64,000 bases of DNA from assembly GCA_008711295.1 (NCBI GenBank), contig VUYV01000004.1, forward strand, positions 5,355,635 to 5,419,634, given 5' to 3'. Shown one piece after another: positions 34,236-47,439 of the stretch. The stretch's first letter is position 1. Each line of letters starts with the position of its first letter. The stretch is from Anarhynchus alexandrinus (Eukaryota; Chordata; Aves; Charadriiformes; Charadriidae). The translations under genes and the position numbers were made by a program. Below the pieces are notes generated by a model, which saw only the letters and a list, made by a program, of their open reading frames with translations, made no database searches and was not told where the DNA came from.

Positions 34236-36094
34236 TTATAGTTTGTTCTTCGGATACAAACAGAGATCTCGGTATCTCTGGCTGTGTATTTAATGGTATT
34301 AAACATCATCACCCTTGGAGCACCTTTTGGTAAGGATTTCAATCATCTTTACTCAGGTAAAACTTTTATTGACTCGGAGTGTGCCTTTTGCAATGCCATC
34401 AAACAATTAAGAGCCCTAGATACTGACTCGTACTTCATAGATAAATACCTATCATTCTTCTTCAAACAGGAATATCACCTCCGTGCTCCTGGTTATCACA
34501 ACCGCCGAAATCCAAACAGGGTGGATATATTTTAACAACCCGGCCTGACACACGCTGTTTGAAAGCTCCCTTCCAACAGACTAAGCCCATATTCATGAAA
34601 TTGGTGAGGGGGGAGAAAGGAGAGCTGGAAATGTTCTTGAAAATAGGAGAATAATAGAATGTTTTTAAACATGGCCTGGATTTCTGTTTCATTAGATTAA
34701 GGAGCAGTGCCTTTAATGTAACTAACATGTGGCAACCACAGGGTAACCACAGTGAGTAAATCTGTCCTGCAGGAGGAAGCTAAAATGCAGCAGGGTTTGC
34801 TTCAACTGCTAGGAAAGAATCAAAAAACCTTTTTAGTACTGGTTGCAACTGGGGGTGGAGGGGAGGAGAACTGAGAATACACTAATAGTGACAGCTGAAA
34901 ACAGAAATATCTCAGCATTTGTGGGTGGGGGAATCAAAGAGGTCCCAGCATCCTGTCAGTGCTCCTGCTCCAGATTTGTTCTTGTTGAAAAAAAAGGCAA
35001 AGCAATAGATCTGATAGTCTTTGCTCTTCAGGGCAAGGCTTGAGGTGATCTTAAACAAGATAAATATATTTAATGACAGCAGTTAATCATAACATGTTCA
35101 GAGACGCACACGTTTATGTGCAAAACCCATGCAAGCTAGAGGAATTGCAGTGAGGCTGTGTGGCTCAAATTACCCCATTGTTGGGAGATCACAGTCGGTT
35201 TCAGCGCTCTCCTTCAATATTCCCATCAGGACTGCAGCTCCCTTGCTTTGTTCCCCAGACAGCCCAGCATTTAACAGATGTCCAAAGTAAATCATGATCA
35301 TTTGGTAGGTTTGGGGAATAGAAGCTAGATGGAAAAATCACAGTCTAATAAAAGAATCAAAAAACAAAGTACCAGCACATTACGGGCCGTTTCAAAATAA
35401 ATTAGGGTATCTTTTAAATCTCTACACAACAGTTTGTATTGTAAATCAAAAGACCGTATGTCATTGACTTTCCCCTGAGTAATCTAAGTGACGGGGCTCT
35501 CTGAGGTGCAGTAATAGGATGTAAGTGAAGAAGTGGGTATTATTTTACCCGTGCTGTGATAATCTGAATGCATCACTGCCCAGCATCATAAACAGTGAAG
35601 TGAGAAGTCTGAACAGCACTTTCAAAACCCCCGTGCATGTGGGGATTGTAGGAGGGGGCAGGGGACCAGGTCTCCAGTGAGAGGGAATGTAAACATTTAA
35701 AACTAAAGCAGAAACAACATAATATTTTTCAAAATCCAAAGAGGAAAACTACAAAAGCTTGATTTTCACCTCTCCAAGAAGGAAAGAAAGCAAGGCAGGA
35801 GTAATGTCGAGAAATAATATCGCAGGCAGAGAGTGCAGTTCTTAATAATCAGCAGTATTTTAAAGATCTTCTTGAAGTTTTGCACTGAGACACTATAATT
35901 AAGGAAAGAAATCAAGGCTAACCACTTACCGCCTGTCTGGAGCAGGGAGGGAGCCAATACTATAGGATCTCTTCCACGGAGTAATGCACACTGCAGAAGT
36001 ATCAGGAAAAGAATGAAGTAAAAAAGGCATTACAGACAACAACAGCCACCCCGTAGGTTACACACTGTTTCCCTTCTCTTTTCCAGCCAGCCAG
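34236..36094. other. Gene-free AT-rich DNA
   Basis: No gene was recognised. The plus-strand frame at 34284-34535 (83 codons) has no family motif or splice-like borders. Confidence 0.55.
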
Positions 36095-36270
36095 AAGGGT
36101 TTCCTTCGTCGCCTTCCCCCCCGGGAGCGAGCCCTGGCACAGTCCCCTTCCCGCAGCGGCTGCCTGGCAGAACGCCCCCCCCCCCGGGATGGAGCCCGGC
36201 CACCTCTGCCCAGCGTCCCCCCGCCCCGCACCGGGAGAGGGCTGCTCGAAACAAGGCAGAGGGGCTCCAT
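36095..36270. promoter_or_regulatory. Small orphan GC-rich patch with a long C-run
   Basis: A sharply bounded GC-rich stretch is embedded in AT-rich DNA. It contains CCCGGGAGCG (about 36120), an uninterrupted run of about 14 C at 36174-36187 and CCCCGCCCCGCACCGGG near 36220. Minus-strand frames of 70-104 codons cross it but are proline/glycine-rich composition products. CpG density is moderate. It could be an alternative promoter or a quadruplex-forming element (G-rich minus strand). Confidence 0.35.
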
Positions 36271-38364
36271 GTTTAAAGTATATCAGGAAGGGGAAAGCAA
36301 GCCTTAAAACTGCCACTCACGCAGACTGGGGGGAACAATGCACCCAGCTGGGAGCGGGATTATGTAAAGGAAGACTCAGCTCAGTTCTGCGCTGTGCCTG
36401 AACTAATAAGGACAAATAAACTATTTTTAAAGCATGAAGACAGAGAAATGGATCGTTGTATGTAATTATTTTTAAGGACTGTATTAACATCCTTTTCAAT
36501 GTGAACTGTGCAAGTTAATGATACACAAACTGAGGAACCCACAGAGGTTTCTCTTTCTGGGAAAGGATTCTCCACTCGGATTTGTTTCCCAGGAGATAGC
36601 TGTATCTGCTTGCCTACCTGCATCCTCCCCAGCCTGCCTGGAACTGTGCAGACACCGCCCAAATAGGGCTCACAGCTCCCTCCTCCTCCCCTTGGTTTGC
36701 AAAAATGTTCTGTGTGTTGGCCCACAGGCAACTAGGATCAGGGAGCAGAAGAGTCACCGAATGCACCGTGGAGGGAAGATACATCTGTTCCTCTGCACCA
36801 AATCTGGACAATAAAAAGGTGATAACTGATAATCACATGCAACAGTTTTTTTCATTTTTAGTTTACCCACCATGGCAACTAGAAGTGCTTTCATAAAAAC
36901 CACACCAACAGCACGTCGCCCTGTGCAAAACTCATGCTTTTCTCCAGAATACCCCTTCTCTCCTCCCCGGTTTAATTCGCAGTACAATGATCCCGTGTTG
37001 CAGGCTTGCATTTATTTGCAGGTCATTCCCATTTAATTTCTTTTGTCTGTCATTTTTCTTATGTCTTTCACGAAGAAGGCAGGTAACACTACATAGAATT
37101 TATATGCCAGCAGGGCCCAAGGAAAAATCCAGGTACAGCTTCAGTGGGATTTATACCTGCACTGAAAAAAAGAAAAACCCTTATAGACTGAGCTGTGAGT
37201 TGCTCCCAAATTACTAAGGGTGATTGGATCTGAGAAACATAATAGCTTTGTACACCAAGCCAGTCCTCCTTTGACTCCAGATGCAAAATTACCATTTTTC
37301 TGCTGAAAGGGTGATTTCATGCCATAACTTGCATGACTAAGGTTTTCAGAGAAAACTTTTGTTTAGATAAGGACAAGAGATGCCCTGAGGCTCGTATTGT
37401 AATGTTATATGGATATATAGATAGAGAAAGAAATTTTTTGTTGAGCTGAGGGAGTGGTGTGATTTTTATCTGCATGATTACTTACTGACAGACACTGGGA
37501 ACAGCGAGATTCTGCTTGACCTTTTTTCACCCCTGCCTGGTTGCAAACTTTAACAGCCTGCCTGCCTCTGCAGCACCTGGGTACCGCGGGCAGCCCGAGC
37601 TGCCGCTGCTGTCCCTGTGTGCCCACCATCATTCTGCTGGAAACGGCGCTATCGTTAAAAAGAACTGTTGTCCACTGGAAATGCAATCTACAACCCTAGG
37701 AAAAAAAAATAATAATAGTCTGGGACTGACAATAGTCCCAAAGGGAAACGGTCAACAGAAAAGCTTCTTCTGTGCTGGTATTTTTAACAGCTCCTGGGAT
37801 TTGCCCTCCACTTGCATTATTAAATAAGCTTGCACTTACATTGCTTTTGATATACTTTCAACCTCCAGCTCGAGTAATCTGCATTACAAAGCAACCTGCA
37901 CAGCTCCGGGTACACCAGCGGGTGGATGGTCACCAGGAAAGCACTGTGCATGCTGACGCTCTCCCCTGTTTGCCACTTCTACGGTGGGTGCAGTCCCTTC
38001 ATTAATGCATGACAACTAGGGGTTTGATAGCCAGCGGTGCTGCAGGGGTACGATTAACTCTCCCAGGGCACTTCAGGAACATTGGTGGAAGCTTCATTGT
38101 GTGTCTTGTCTGAGGCTATTCACTATTCCTCTTGTCTTCTGCTTGAGACAGTAGATAATCTTAGTTCAGATTACTAGATAGCTGTAAAACTCCACATCTC
38201 AGCCTAAGAATTAATTTCTCAGCAATTTCTGAACACAAGAGCAAGCAAGAGATTGGGTGGGTTTGATTCAGTGCTGTCTAAAATAGACTCACTAAAAGGA
38301 TAGCTGACGGTGATAACTATGCTGCCTTTTCATACACAGATCTCAAACCAATTCAGAAAATGAG
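36271..38364. other. Gene-free DNA
   Basis: No gene was recognised. TATATGGATATATAGATAG at about 37408-37426 is a short AT-rich simple stretch. Open frames are about 120 codons or shorter and have no motifs. Confidence 0.55.
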
Positions 38365-38432
38365 AAGTTGTTCCCATTTTACGGACAAGAAAGGACAAAT
38401 GAAGTAAGTGGCTTCCAAGGTATGACATATAA
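38365..38432 (-). repeat. MIR-like SINE relic (core fragment)
   Basis: TTGTTCCCATTTTACGGACA then AGAAAGGACAAATGAAGTAA and GTGGCTTCCAAGGTATGACA follow the reverse-complemented MIR core (CCCATTTTACAGATGAGGAAACTGAGG, TTAAGTGACTTGCCCAAGGTCACAC). About 65 bases are recognisable and the flanking parts of the SINE are lost. Confidence 0.6.
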
Positions 38433-39475
38433 CCTTCAACTTCTGGCTGAGGAAAGCTGCAGTTAGGCAACAGAGAAGGACTGTTGTGTAAAGACCCTGA
38501 TCCGCTTCCTCTTCTACAACCCACTCCTGTCACCACCAGAGCCAGCGTGCTGACCCAGGACTGCAACAGTTTGGTTACACAGATAAGCAGCAAGTGGCCG
38601 GCCTCCAAGTTTGCAGCTCCACACATTTTTTTCCCTCCCCCTAAACTGATATCCCAAATCAGAGGCCTTGAGCTTGTCTTTAAACATAAGCATCATCTCA
38701 GGCTCAACCAAGTGATTCTCCAAGCAGGAATATAAAGAGACACAAGTCAGCTCCGTCAGTGAACCTGAGCCATGAACAAGCCATGTAAATGGTACAATAT
38801 TTCACAGTATTAACTGTCATGTATAATTTCAGGGAATACTTCATTTTGTCCATCCAGCTAAGCTTCAAAAATCAAATTTAAGCTTTCTTCTAGCCAGGGA
38901 AACATCAATGAGTGCACGTAAGTGCAACAACTGTAGTTGAATTGACATAATTCAGCAGTGCCATTAAAACAAACACCTGGTAGCTGGCAAAAAAAAATAA
39001 TCATACCTTATTAATTCAAGTAAATGGCATAAGGATGTAAAAAAAAAACCACAAATATGAAATTTGTTTAGAGTACCTAAAATGTACTCTAACTCTGGAA
39101 GCTTCAAAACACTAAAATATTTTCCATCAAGTTTCATTGCTGACATCATCTAAAGAATCCTCTTTTAGCAAAAGCTGACAATATGAAAGGTTTTGAAATG
39201 TGGTCTTTTCCACATGCTTTTAAACTATCCACAATACAGCACAACATCACAGTGACACCGTGTTAAGAGGATCGAATCCTCTGTTACTTTAAGCTTAAAG
39301 ATTCTTCACACTTTTGGCCTTATCCTTATTCAGCTATAGGAAGGGAAATGATCTGTCTCGGATTTTACTCCACATTTCAAAATACCAAAACCATCCAAAC
39401 AAGAACTGCCTGTGTACAGGGCAAGGTCTTTGTTTTGACTGGCACCCAGGAGGAATTATGACATACTATCATCAA
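38433..39475. other. Gene-free DNA
   Basis: Nothing was recognised. Short A-runs lie at 38990-38997 and 39040-39048. Confidence 0.5.
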
Positions 39476-39545
39476 AGCAAACTTTGGGTAAGCAAACTAT
39501 GGGGTAAGCAAAACAAGTTTTCTCAGTTTTCCAAGTTTTCTCATC
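39476..39545. repeat. Two small adjacent tandem repeats
   Basis: AGCAAAC/AGCAAAA units recur at 39476, 39491 and 39507 (15-16 base period, GGGTAAGCAAACTAT-like). They are directly followed by AAGTTTTCTC-like units at 39515 and 39533 (18-base period). These look like replication-slippage products. Confidence 0.65.
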
Positions 39546-42500
39546 ATACAACTATCTTTGTAATTAAACAGGTAAAATATATAGGAGTTATAACCTTGGA
39601 ACCAACGTAGTAAATTGGTTAAAAAAATTTAACTACCATCCACACAGAAGAGGTTTCCTGAGCATATGAAAAGCATATGCAATTTTATTATGTATATACT
39701 TTTAAATAAAATTCTATCTCATTCTGTGGACTTGTACACACATACTAGAAGTACTTAACACTTACATCCACATCACAGCCACAGATGTGCACAAATGCAC
39801 TGTTCCGTAGTGGAAGAATGCATTTCCTTTGCACATGGCTGGATAGGAAATGTTGATCTGTCAGAAGTCTCATTTTAGCATTAACTCACATATTTATGCT
39901 TTGGAAGGAGGTGCAGGTCTGAAGCTTCAAAATGTTTGAGAACCAAGTTAAAACTATTTAAGGTTTGTTTAGCCCTAACATTGCATGGAAACCTTTGGGC
40001 TGATTTATGGAGAGATGTTTCTTCAGGAGAAAAAAGATGTCATGGCTATATAGTTATTAAACGCAGATAGTAAAAGAATATTTGAAATATTCCTGTAAGC
40101 TTCCTTAAAAACTGATAAAAACTTGGAAGATGCAACAAACCAATCTGAATAAGACACCACAACATAAATACTGGGCACACACACTGAAACTGAGGTCTTT
40201 GTGAAAACCATCATCTCTCTCCACAGCATATCATCATCTTGACAAGACGACTAGGGCAGCCAGATGCTGTCACTGGAACTCCAAGTGAATAACGTAACAG
40301 GTAAGGAGTTAAGATTTTTGGCCAAAACGCAAATAAGAAATTCCATATTTTCAAAAGTCTGGTTTTCATCAACTTTGACCTCAGTTGGTTTCTTACCTCT
40401 CAAACATTTGCTTTTCATAATCCCATTGTTCTAACAAAGCTCTTTAAAGTCCTCTAATCGATGTGTATTTGTAAAGCCATACAGGTCCTTTGTCGATGCT
40501 TCCATTCTAATCTGGGAACTTTAATTTTTGGAGAAGCCGATTCCTTAGTGGTGCGGAAGCATCAAGAGGAAGGTTCAGTGAACTCAAGGTCAATAAGTCA
40601 CGCATTTCTTTTGACTAGTATTTGTTCTTGACAAGCAAGCTGCTCACAAATCCCTTTTGCAAGTTTAAGGCTCTGTGTAGCCTGCAGAGACAAAATTAGA
40701 ATATAAACATCTACTCACTAGAGAAAACAAGGGAGTTATTGTCACTGTAAAGAAGGAGACATCTAAACCATACCCCCTCTGCATTAATTCCATTATTGTG
40801 CACAGGCAAGCTGACAGTTATACCACCGAGTAAACTGCAGTTATCTAGTCAAATGATCATTTAATGTTCTTTATTTTACTTTTTCTAAAGAAAATTGATT
40901 TCTTGCTATTTATGTTCAGGGTATTTCATTGTGCTGTGATTATAAACTAGACTGAATGCATTTCCACTGACTCCCTGCAAAGTGTGTTTTACAATCCTTC
41001 CTGTTTGCACAATGCAAGATGTCTTTTTTAATTGCCAGTCTTTTTTCTTAAGTAGGATGCATGCTTGTTTGTTTACTCAGAAGCTCTGAAAGAGCTAAGC
41101 TGGACTCCGGTCTTTAGACAAGCTACTCTGAGATATGGAAGGAAATATCCCCAATAATGATGTTTGCTATGTAAATGACAAAGCTGCCTACAGCCCATTA
41201 AGCTTCACCAAGGCTTTGCAGACATTTGAAGTTTTAACTTGCAAGGACAATTCCTAGGGCAGGTTCCGGGTCATAATTGTCACTTGTGTCACATCAGGTG
41301 TTTTTTCTATTCTGTTGCTGCCTGGAGGCCAGCGGCCAAGCAGGGGACACAAAGGCATCCAGGAGGAGTTCCTAAATGGACAGTGAAGAACGTGCTGTTC
41401 TTCACCGCTGGAGTCAGCCAAGGCTGCATAGCAGGAGCACTGGGACTGAAACCCACATTCCCAGAGCCTTTCTCCCACACATCCCATCATCCCCGTGTCT
41501 GTGCCCTGTTCTTCTGGTGCACAGAAATAACACAAGATGATAAGAGGGGGAGTGCTATAGCAAACGGTGTTTGAGCAGATGAAAAAGCAAGGCATGGCCA
41601 AACTCTGCAACCGGTCAGCACTGCCTTGCGTGTGGCAGGCACCGGGCTGAGCGGGGTCCCGGCCACCGCAGCCCCACCACCCACACCAGGACACGCGGCT
41701 CCTGCTACTGTTAAACAGCACCAGGAGAAACATCTGTACTGCAGGAGTCAGCATGCAGCTTAGCGGGGGATTTTCAGGGTTTTTTGTGCATATTACTTCA
41801 TCTTTGAGGAAAAGAAGTGATCCCTTACTTGAGAAAGTGCAAACTTTCCAGCTCTCCTCAAGTACTGCTAATGTAATTAGTTTAATCACCCCCAGGTTGA
41901 GAGCCTTTTAAGGACAGACATTTAGGCACAGGTTTCAAAACACATTCAACATCCTGTGATTACTTTTTTTTTTTCCCCCTTCCCTTCTCACATCTCAGTA
42001 TGTAAAGCCTTATTGCTGTGGAAATAAACGTGTGAAAAATCAATTGGGGACCTTTGCAAGCTATTAAAAACCTAACATAGCATTACAGGTTTACCACCAG
42101 CAGCTAAAAAGAGGCTCTCTATGAAACTGTGTGGGAAATATTTCACACGACACAAGGATTTTGACAGGCAGAGTATTTTGAATAAGCCAGCAACTATTTA
42201 CCTAGAAAAATCACAGTCACTTTCACAAATACATAGCTCTATAAGTATTATTTTACCCCTGATGTTTTACTATCCTTTCTTGGTAAAACCATGTCATGTA
42301 GAAACATTTGTTTGGAGGGAGGGGTTGGACTTCACTGTAAATATCAATTGTTAAAAGACAAACAAAGAAAAATGTAGGGGTTTTGTTCCCACCCACTCTT
42401 AACTGCCTGTTTGCCTTGTCTGTGATACCACTCATTGCTTCTCAGGTATGAAGAAATACCTCTCTCCTGCTGCCTGCTTTTATTCCACCCTGCAGCAGGG

Positions 42501-45378
42501 GAGCAGTGAGGAGCCCTGGGTGAGTGTGGGGCAGGCAGGAGGACACCCCTGTCCCCACAGCTTCACCACCCAACACAGCATGGCAAGCTGTAGCCCCATG
42601 GCACGCAGCGGGCAAGAACAAGGTAACGTGCTTTCAATGGAAGTTTGGATTTCTGCCTCCTCCTCAGGCACCTGGACACCTTACCCAGCTGTGGTCCCTG
42701 CTCTCCAAACACCACCATACCCTGCTGTCTCTGCCCCATGCCATCTGCAGGTATGTAGACTGCAAATACAACAAAGACAAGCCTTCGTGTTGCTCTCTTC
42801 CCCTGCGTGCAAGGGTTTGTCATCTGCTCCATGAGATACATATTTCAGGTTGTGTTATTAAATGCTCAGAAACAACAGTACCAGCTGTTCCCTTCTGGTA
42901 TCGACCCCTGAAATTTTAATGGCTTGCAAGGTTGAAATAACCCTCTTCCACTGGTGCTATGGTAAGCATTTGCAGATCTACATACTGTTTAAGGCTGTGA
43001 TGCTAGGATTAGATGCTAACCTTCAGTTCGGATTCATGTTTGAGGAGCTGTGGGTGTTCTGGAGGCTATACTCCAGCATGGCTTTGTCTAACTTCCCACC
43101 CGAACATAAGTGACTGCTGCAAAATTGAGAGCAATTCAAGACCTCCTGGGAAAATGCTGCTGTCCAAACACCAAGGGACATTTGACAAAGAGCAATTCCT
43201 GTGCCAGCATCTTACCCTGGCTTTCAAAGAGCACAGGGCTGAGTTTGGATTCCAGTATTACCCCATAGTACCATGAAGACTAAAAGACTTTCCCTTCTTG
43301 ACTCCACTGTGAAGACCTGCAGAAGGCATCCTTTTGTCCGTCATGGAGCTGGATGCACAGCAGATCCTCTATCAGAGATGCTACTGTCCTGATCACCTCT
43401 AGCTTCCCCCAGACCCCAAGAGAAACACTCAGAAAAAGAGAGACCGAGGCAGCTAAAAACTTGGCAGAGCTCCCCCCAGCCACAAGAAATTGTTTTCTTG
43501 GCTGCCCGTACAGAAACTCCATGAAATCTGCAGTGAATAGCACGGAACAGAGGTCAGCAAAAATACAAGAGTCACCTCATCAGCACGAGTGTCAGCCCTT
43601 TGCCTACAGTAAAAAGTAAGTTCACCACAGCTTAACTCGACGGGGACAAATCCACATTTGAAAGAATGAAAAGGGAATAAACTCACCTTAATCCAGTCCT
43701 GCAAAACTCCACTCTCATACTTCCCAGACGGGAGAGTGTTATGACACCTTTGCAGGACGCATTTAATCAGCAGCGTGACCTGACCTGTTCTACAGGGAGA
43801 GCCCTTTATGTACACTTTCCAGCTCTGACCTGTGCTGCAGCATTGCGGGAGCTTACTCTACCGTTACAGCACGCTTTCCCGGCACAGGAGACGCGTACCC
43901 TGCGTGCACGGGCCATTAGGTCTCCCCGAGCCCCGAGCAGCACTGGCTAACTCCAACCACCTCAGCCACGTTCCCCTTTTGGTTAGGCAGAAGTGCACTA
44001 GCACTCTAAATAACCCCTTTCAAATTTCCAGCTACATCTTTTTAATGGATCCTCCCTAAAACAACAACAGCTTCTAGAAAGAGACTCTTTGCTGGTTAGA
44101 TGCATTTCCCAGCATCCTCAAAGGCAAATAGCCGAGGAGGGGGGACGCCAGACGAGCGCATTAAGCTCTGCATGAATCTGTGCATGCACTTTATTTTGCA
44201 GACAAGTCATTAGCAGAGCTATTTTCCAGTCGGATTAAGAGGAAAATCCAAGAGTTGTAAAGTTGAACTTGCAGGGCCTGGTTCTCTGCTGGTTTGGAGA
44301 ATTCGAGTGAAAATTTCAGCTAAAACAAGCACGTGACAATGCTGGGTGAGAACCAAACTCACCAAAATCACCAGAACTTTGTCCATTAGCTTCAAAAGAT
44401 TTAAAGGACATACCATACTATCTCATTTAGTGACTGTGACAGTGGAACTATTCCCATGAGAGGTCCAATTCCAAGTGAGAACTAGGGGATTTGAGAGAAA
44501 ATGATTCTCCCAGGCTCTGGTTTGTTTTAAGGAGAAACCCTCATACCTCTCTTGGCCATAGCTCCCCTTCTTCCAGGTTTGTGAGGAAGCTCACATCGCT
44601 GATGGCACTGAGCTCATGTAAGTGTCAGTTATTTTGGAGTCTCTCCAGAGGGAAATATTTTGACAGTCATATTCTGTTCATTATTCTTCCAAGAGAGGAA
44701 ATACGCATGTCGTTATCTGAAGGAATACAGTCAGCCCACCATGCTCTTGCCTGACTGGCTTACTTATCTTGATAAATGCCGGCTAAGATCAGGACTTAGT
44801 GCCATTAGATGTGTCTAAAACATGAAGCTGTCATTACCGTGTCAGCACCAAGGATTGTTTCCAACCGTGATAATGGTGGGGCCACATTTTGAACAAAGAC
44901 AGATTTTAGTCTGAAATGGCCTACCACACCAGCTGGTTCCCATTACAGCACAGAGACCTTTCACTCATGATTATGAGCTTCACCATGATTTTTTTTTTTT
45001 AATTGGAAGCCAGAAATATCCTCCCCATCTATGACTCATATTGGACCTAGCAAACGGTTACCTCATGGTTGGGGGCTGGTGGAGTTGCAGTCTGCAACAG
45101 TTCAAAGATCTATTTGATCCCAAGCCTGAGGAACATTTGGTTAAGTAAAGAGCTCCAGACTGCAACCAGCCCTGCCGCACAGATCCCGTGTCCTGGTCCT
45201 CCCACACCGCCAAAGCACCGTCGGCAGCAGCACAGCCACCATGTACATATAGCATGAATGAAACACAACGTTGATGCAAGAACACGTCTTCTCTCTACCA
45301 CCTTTTTGACACCGGTCTTCAAAGCACAGGTTAGCTCTAAGGTAAGTAATTTCACACTAACAGCGAGGCGAGAAGTCG
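39546..45378. other. Gene-free DNA, about 5.8 kb
   Basis: No gene was recognised. Open frames of 211 codons (41254-41889, minus) and about 130 codons (42448-42919, plus) show no family motif. A 9-bp inverted repeat GATGCTTCC/GGAAGCATC lies around 40495-40565, but the intervening sequence does not fold well enough for a microRNA call. A T-run lies at 41966-41975. A minus-strand frame at 43280-43543 was also unconvincing. Confidence 0.5.
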
Positions 45379-45512
45379 AATTCAGTCTGACCTGACTCAG
45401 CCCAACATTTAAGCAAAATACTTAAGTGCTTCCCTGTCCAGCAAAGCACTTAAGTATGTGGTTTAATTTATAAAAGGTAAGCAAGTGTTTATGTGCTTTG
45501 GACTGTTGAACT
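45379..45512. repeat. Palindromic MITE-like repeat with a perfect 14-bp inverted repeat
   Basis: ATACTTAAGTGCTT at 45418-45431 and AAGCACTTAAGTAT at 45444-45457 are exact reverse complements, separated by a 12-base loop. The part from CCAGCAAAGCACTTAAGTAT (45438-45457), through TGTGGTTTAATTT, to AAGCAAGTGTTTATGTGCTT then TGGACTG (45480-45506) matches the two arms of the old palindromic amniote repeat AAGCACTTAAGCATGTGC..GCTTAAGTGCTTTGCTGGA, with its middle deleted. The upstream ACTTAAGTGCTTCCCTG could be the end of a second copy inserted next to it. There is no transposase, as expected for a non-autonomous element. Confidence 0.6.
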
Positions 45513-47439
45513 GGCAACTATTATACCAACTGCTATATATGTATATATAATTATATATAGACAACTGTTAAAAATATATCTATAGCTGGTTTTAATCTCG
45601 GGTTTTAAGGATTCTCAGTGGGTTTGTAGAAATTGCATAGCCCTTCAAATAAGCATAATTACATACATCATTCAAGTTGCTTTCTACTTTTCCTAGCAGA
45701 GATCTGTCCCTGCAAGGCAGCAACCTGTGCTTTATTCCCCTAAACCAGCACCAGAAGCTGTGTCGTGTCTCTGTTCCCATCAGACCGAGTGCAGAAGATT
45801 TCACATGAATATAGATTTATGACTTGCTGCTTGAAAATGTGCAATGTCAAGTGTCCCACTGAGTTTTATTGAGTTAGCTGTGGCAGTATCTACTACCCAG
45901 TGCTGTATGATCATTTCAGACTTTAATCCTGCCTAATCCTGTTCTACAGGGTTTATTACCACCCCCCGTCCTCTTTGCCTGACAATTTTGGCATCTGAAC
46001 CGCACACATTATTTACTTTTTTTAAAAACTAAGATCAACCAGGCTTCTTAAAGTTGGGACTTTTGCTGAGCACAGGGCTTGTGTAAGACAGCACTGCCTC
46101 AGATTCTCACCTCCGAGTTCTGTCCAGTCTTGCCTCAAATCACTTAGGTTTGGCTGCACTGAAATCTCCCCACATTTTGCTCAGTTTACACTTCAGTTGG
46201 TGGCATCTCTTATTTATGCTACATTGTAATGCAAATTGTTTGCAGCTATTCAGCATAACAATACAAAGATTGCAGAAGAAGCAGAAATCATGTGCCTTTT
46301 CATCTGATTTTTTTCCCCTGTAGCAAAGCAACAAGAGTTAACTTACTGTCCCTAAGATAAAGACAGTTAGAAAAAAATAATGTAATTAATTTCCTAGTAA
46401 ACGCATTCAGCATTAGATGTAACTTGTCAAATTGTCTCACTGGCTCTGCAGGGTTAACATCAGGTGGAAGTTTGCCTTTTGCTTGAATAGGAACTGCCAG
46501 TTTTGGAGCAGGCGCCGGGCATCCTCCTCCCCCCGTGGAAGGGAAGTGCTTTTTAGGTGCCCAGCCACCACAGAGGCCACGAGCTTGTTGCAATTCTCTC
46601 ATTACCAAGTTTAGCATTTTTAAATGTTTTTCTTCTATAAAGGAGAAATACAGGCATAATTGCTGCCTAAAAACGGGGAGAGAGATGAACCCACAAAGAA
46701 CACAGGAGTTAAAGGGGAGACAGTAAGACAGTCTTGCAAACAACTACCAGTGGAGACAGTGTATTCCACACTCCCAATTCTCCAATCCCTCGAAACCTCG
46801 AAAACAGTTATGGGCACTGCAAGGTAATAATGAACTTCAGAGACCGCAAGGGCATCATTTGGGAAGCTAGATAATAGATCTTAAAGCTGTCTTCAGGGCA
46901 AGTATAATTAAGCAAACCAAAGAGAAAGACAAATAACCACAGAGAACCAGCTCCTTGTTTGGAATATGGCAACTTACATTCCTGAGTGGGCAGCAGTAAG
47001 AAAGGAAACTGTTCAGTACTATCCCAACAATGCCTGACAGCCCCCCATTTAAGGCAAAGCGTGCAAAGGTGCCTTAAGGACCAAGCAGAAAGTTTCAAAT
47101 GGGAAGTACCTGTGTCTGCATTGGGCAAGAGCTTCCTAAGCCACAAGGCTATCAGTCCAAGGTTTTAGGGTAAAGCTTTCAAGGAGCCTGTAAGACAACT
47201 TGACTCCAGCCTCCCCAGTGAAGGACAATATGATCTGGTACTTCTCTTTTGGCTCTGAAAACCCCAGTTCTTCAGAGCCTTTCCATTAAGCTCAAAAGGC
47301 TCAAGAGATTCACTGGCAGTGGCTTTGGAGCACCCAGGTAAAAGTCTATTCAGTGGGTAACGCCAAGTTGTTCTCACACCTTCCAAGCCCTATTTGGAGC
47401 GAGGAAGGACGGCACGCCGCCTTCGCTGCCAGCTGGGAC
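45513..47439. other. Gene-free DNA with an AT simple repeat
   Basis: No gene was recognised. TATATATGTATATATAATTA followed by TATATAG (45534-45560) is an imperfect TA-rich simple repeat just right of the palindromic element. A small stem (GAGCCTTT/AAAGGCTC) lies at 47275-47302. Confidence 0.55.

Noticed and set aside
40490..40566. 9-bp inverted repeat GATGCTTCC/GGAAGCATC as a microRNA hairpin
   Set aside because: The 50 or so intervening bases do not pair well beyond the terminal stem, and no known microRNA seed was recognised.
41254..41889. 211-codon minus-strand open frame
   Set aside because: Its composition looks random (Cys/Trp/Ser-rich patches), no family motif was recognised, and the plus strand is also open across 41239-41574.
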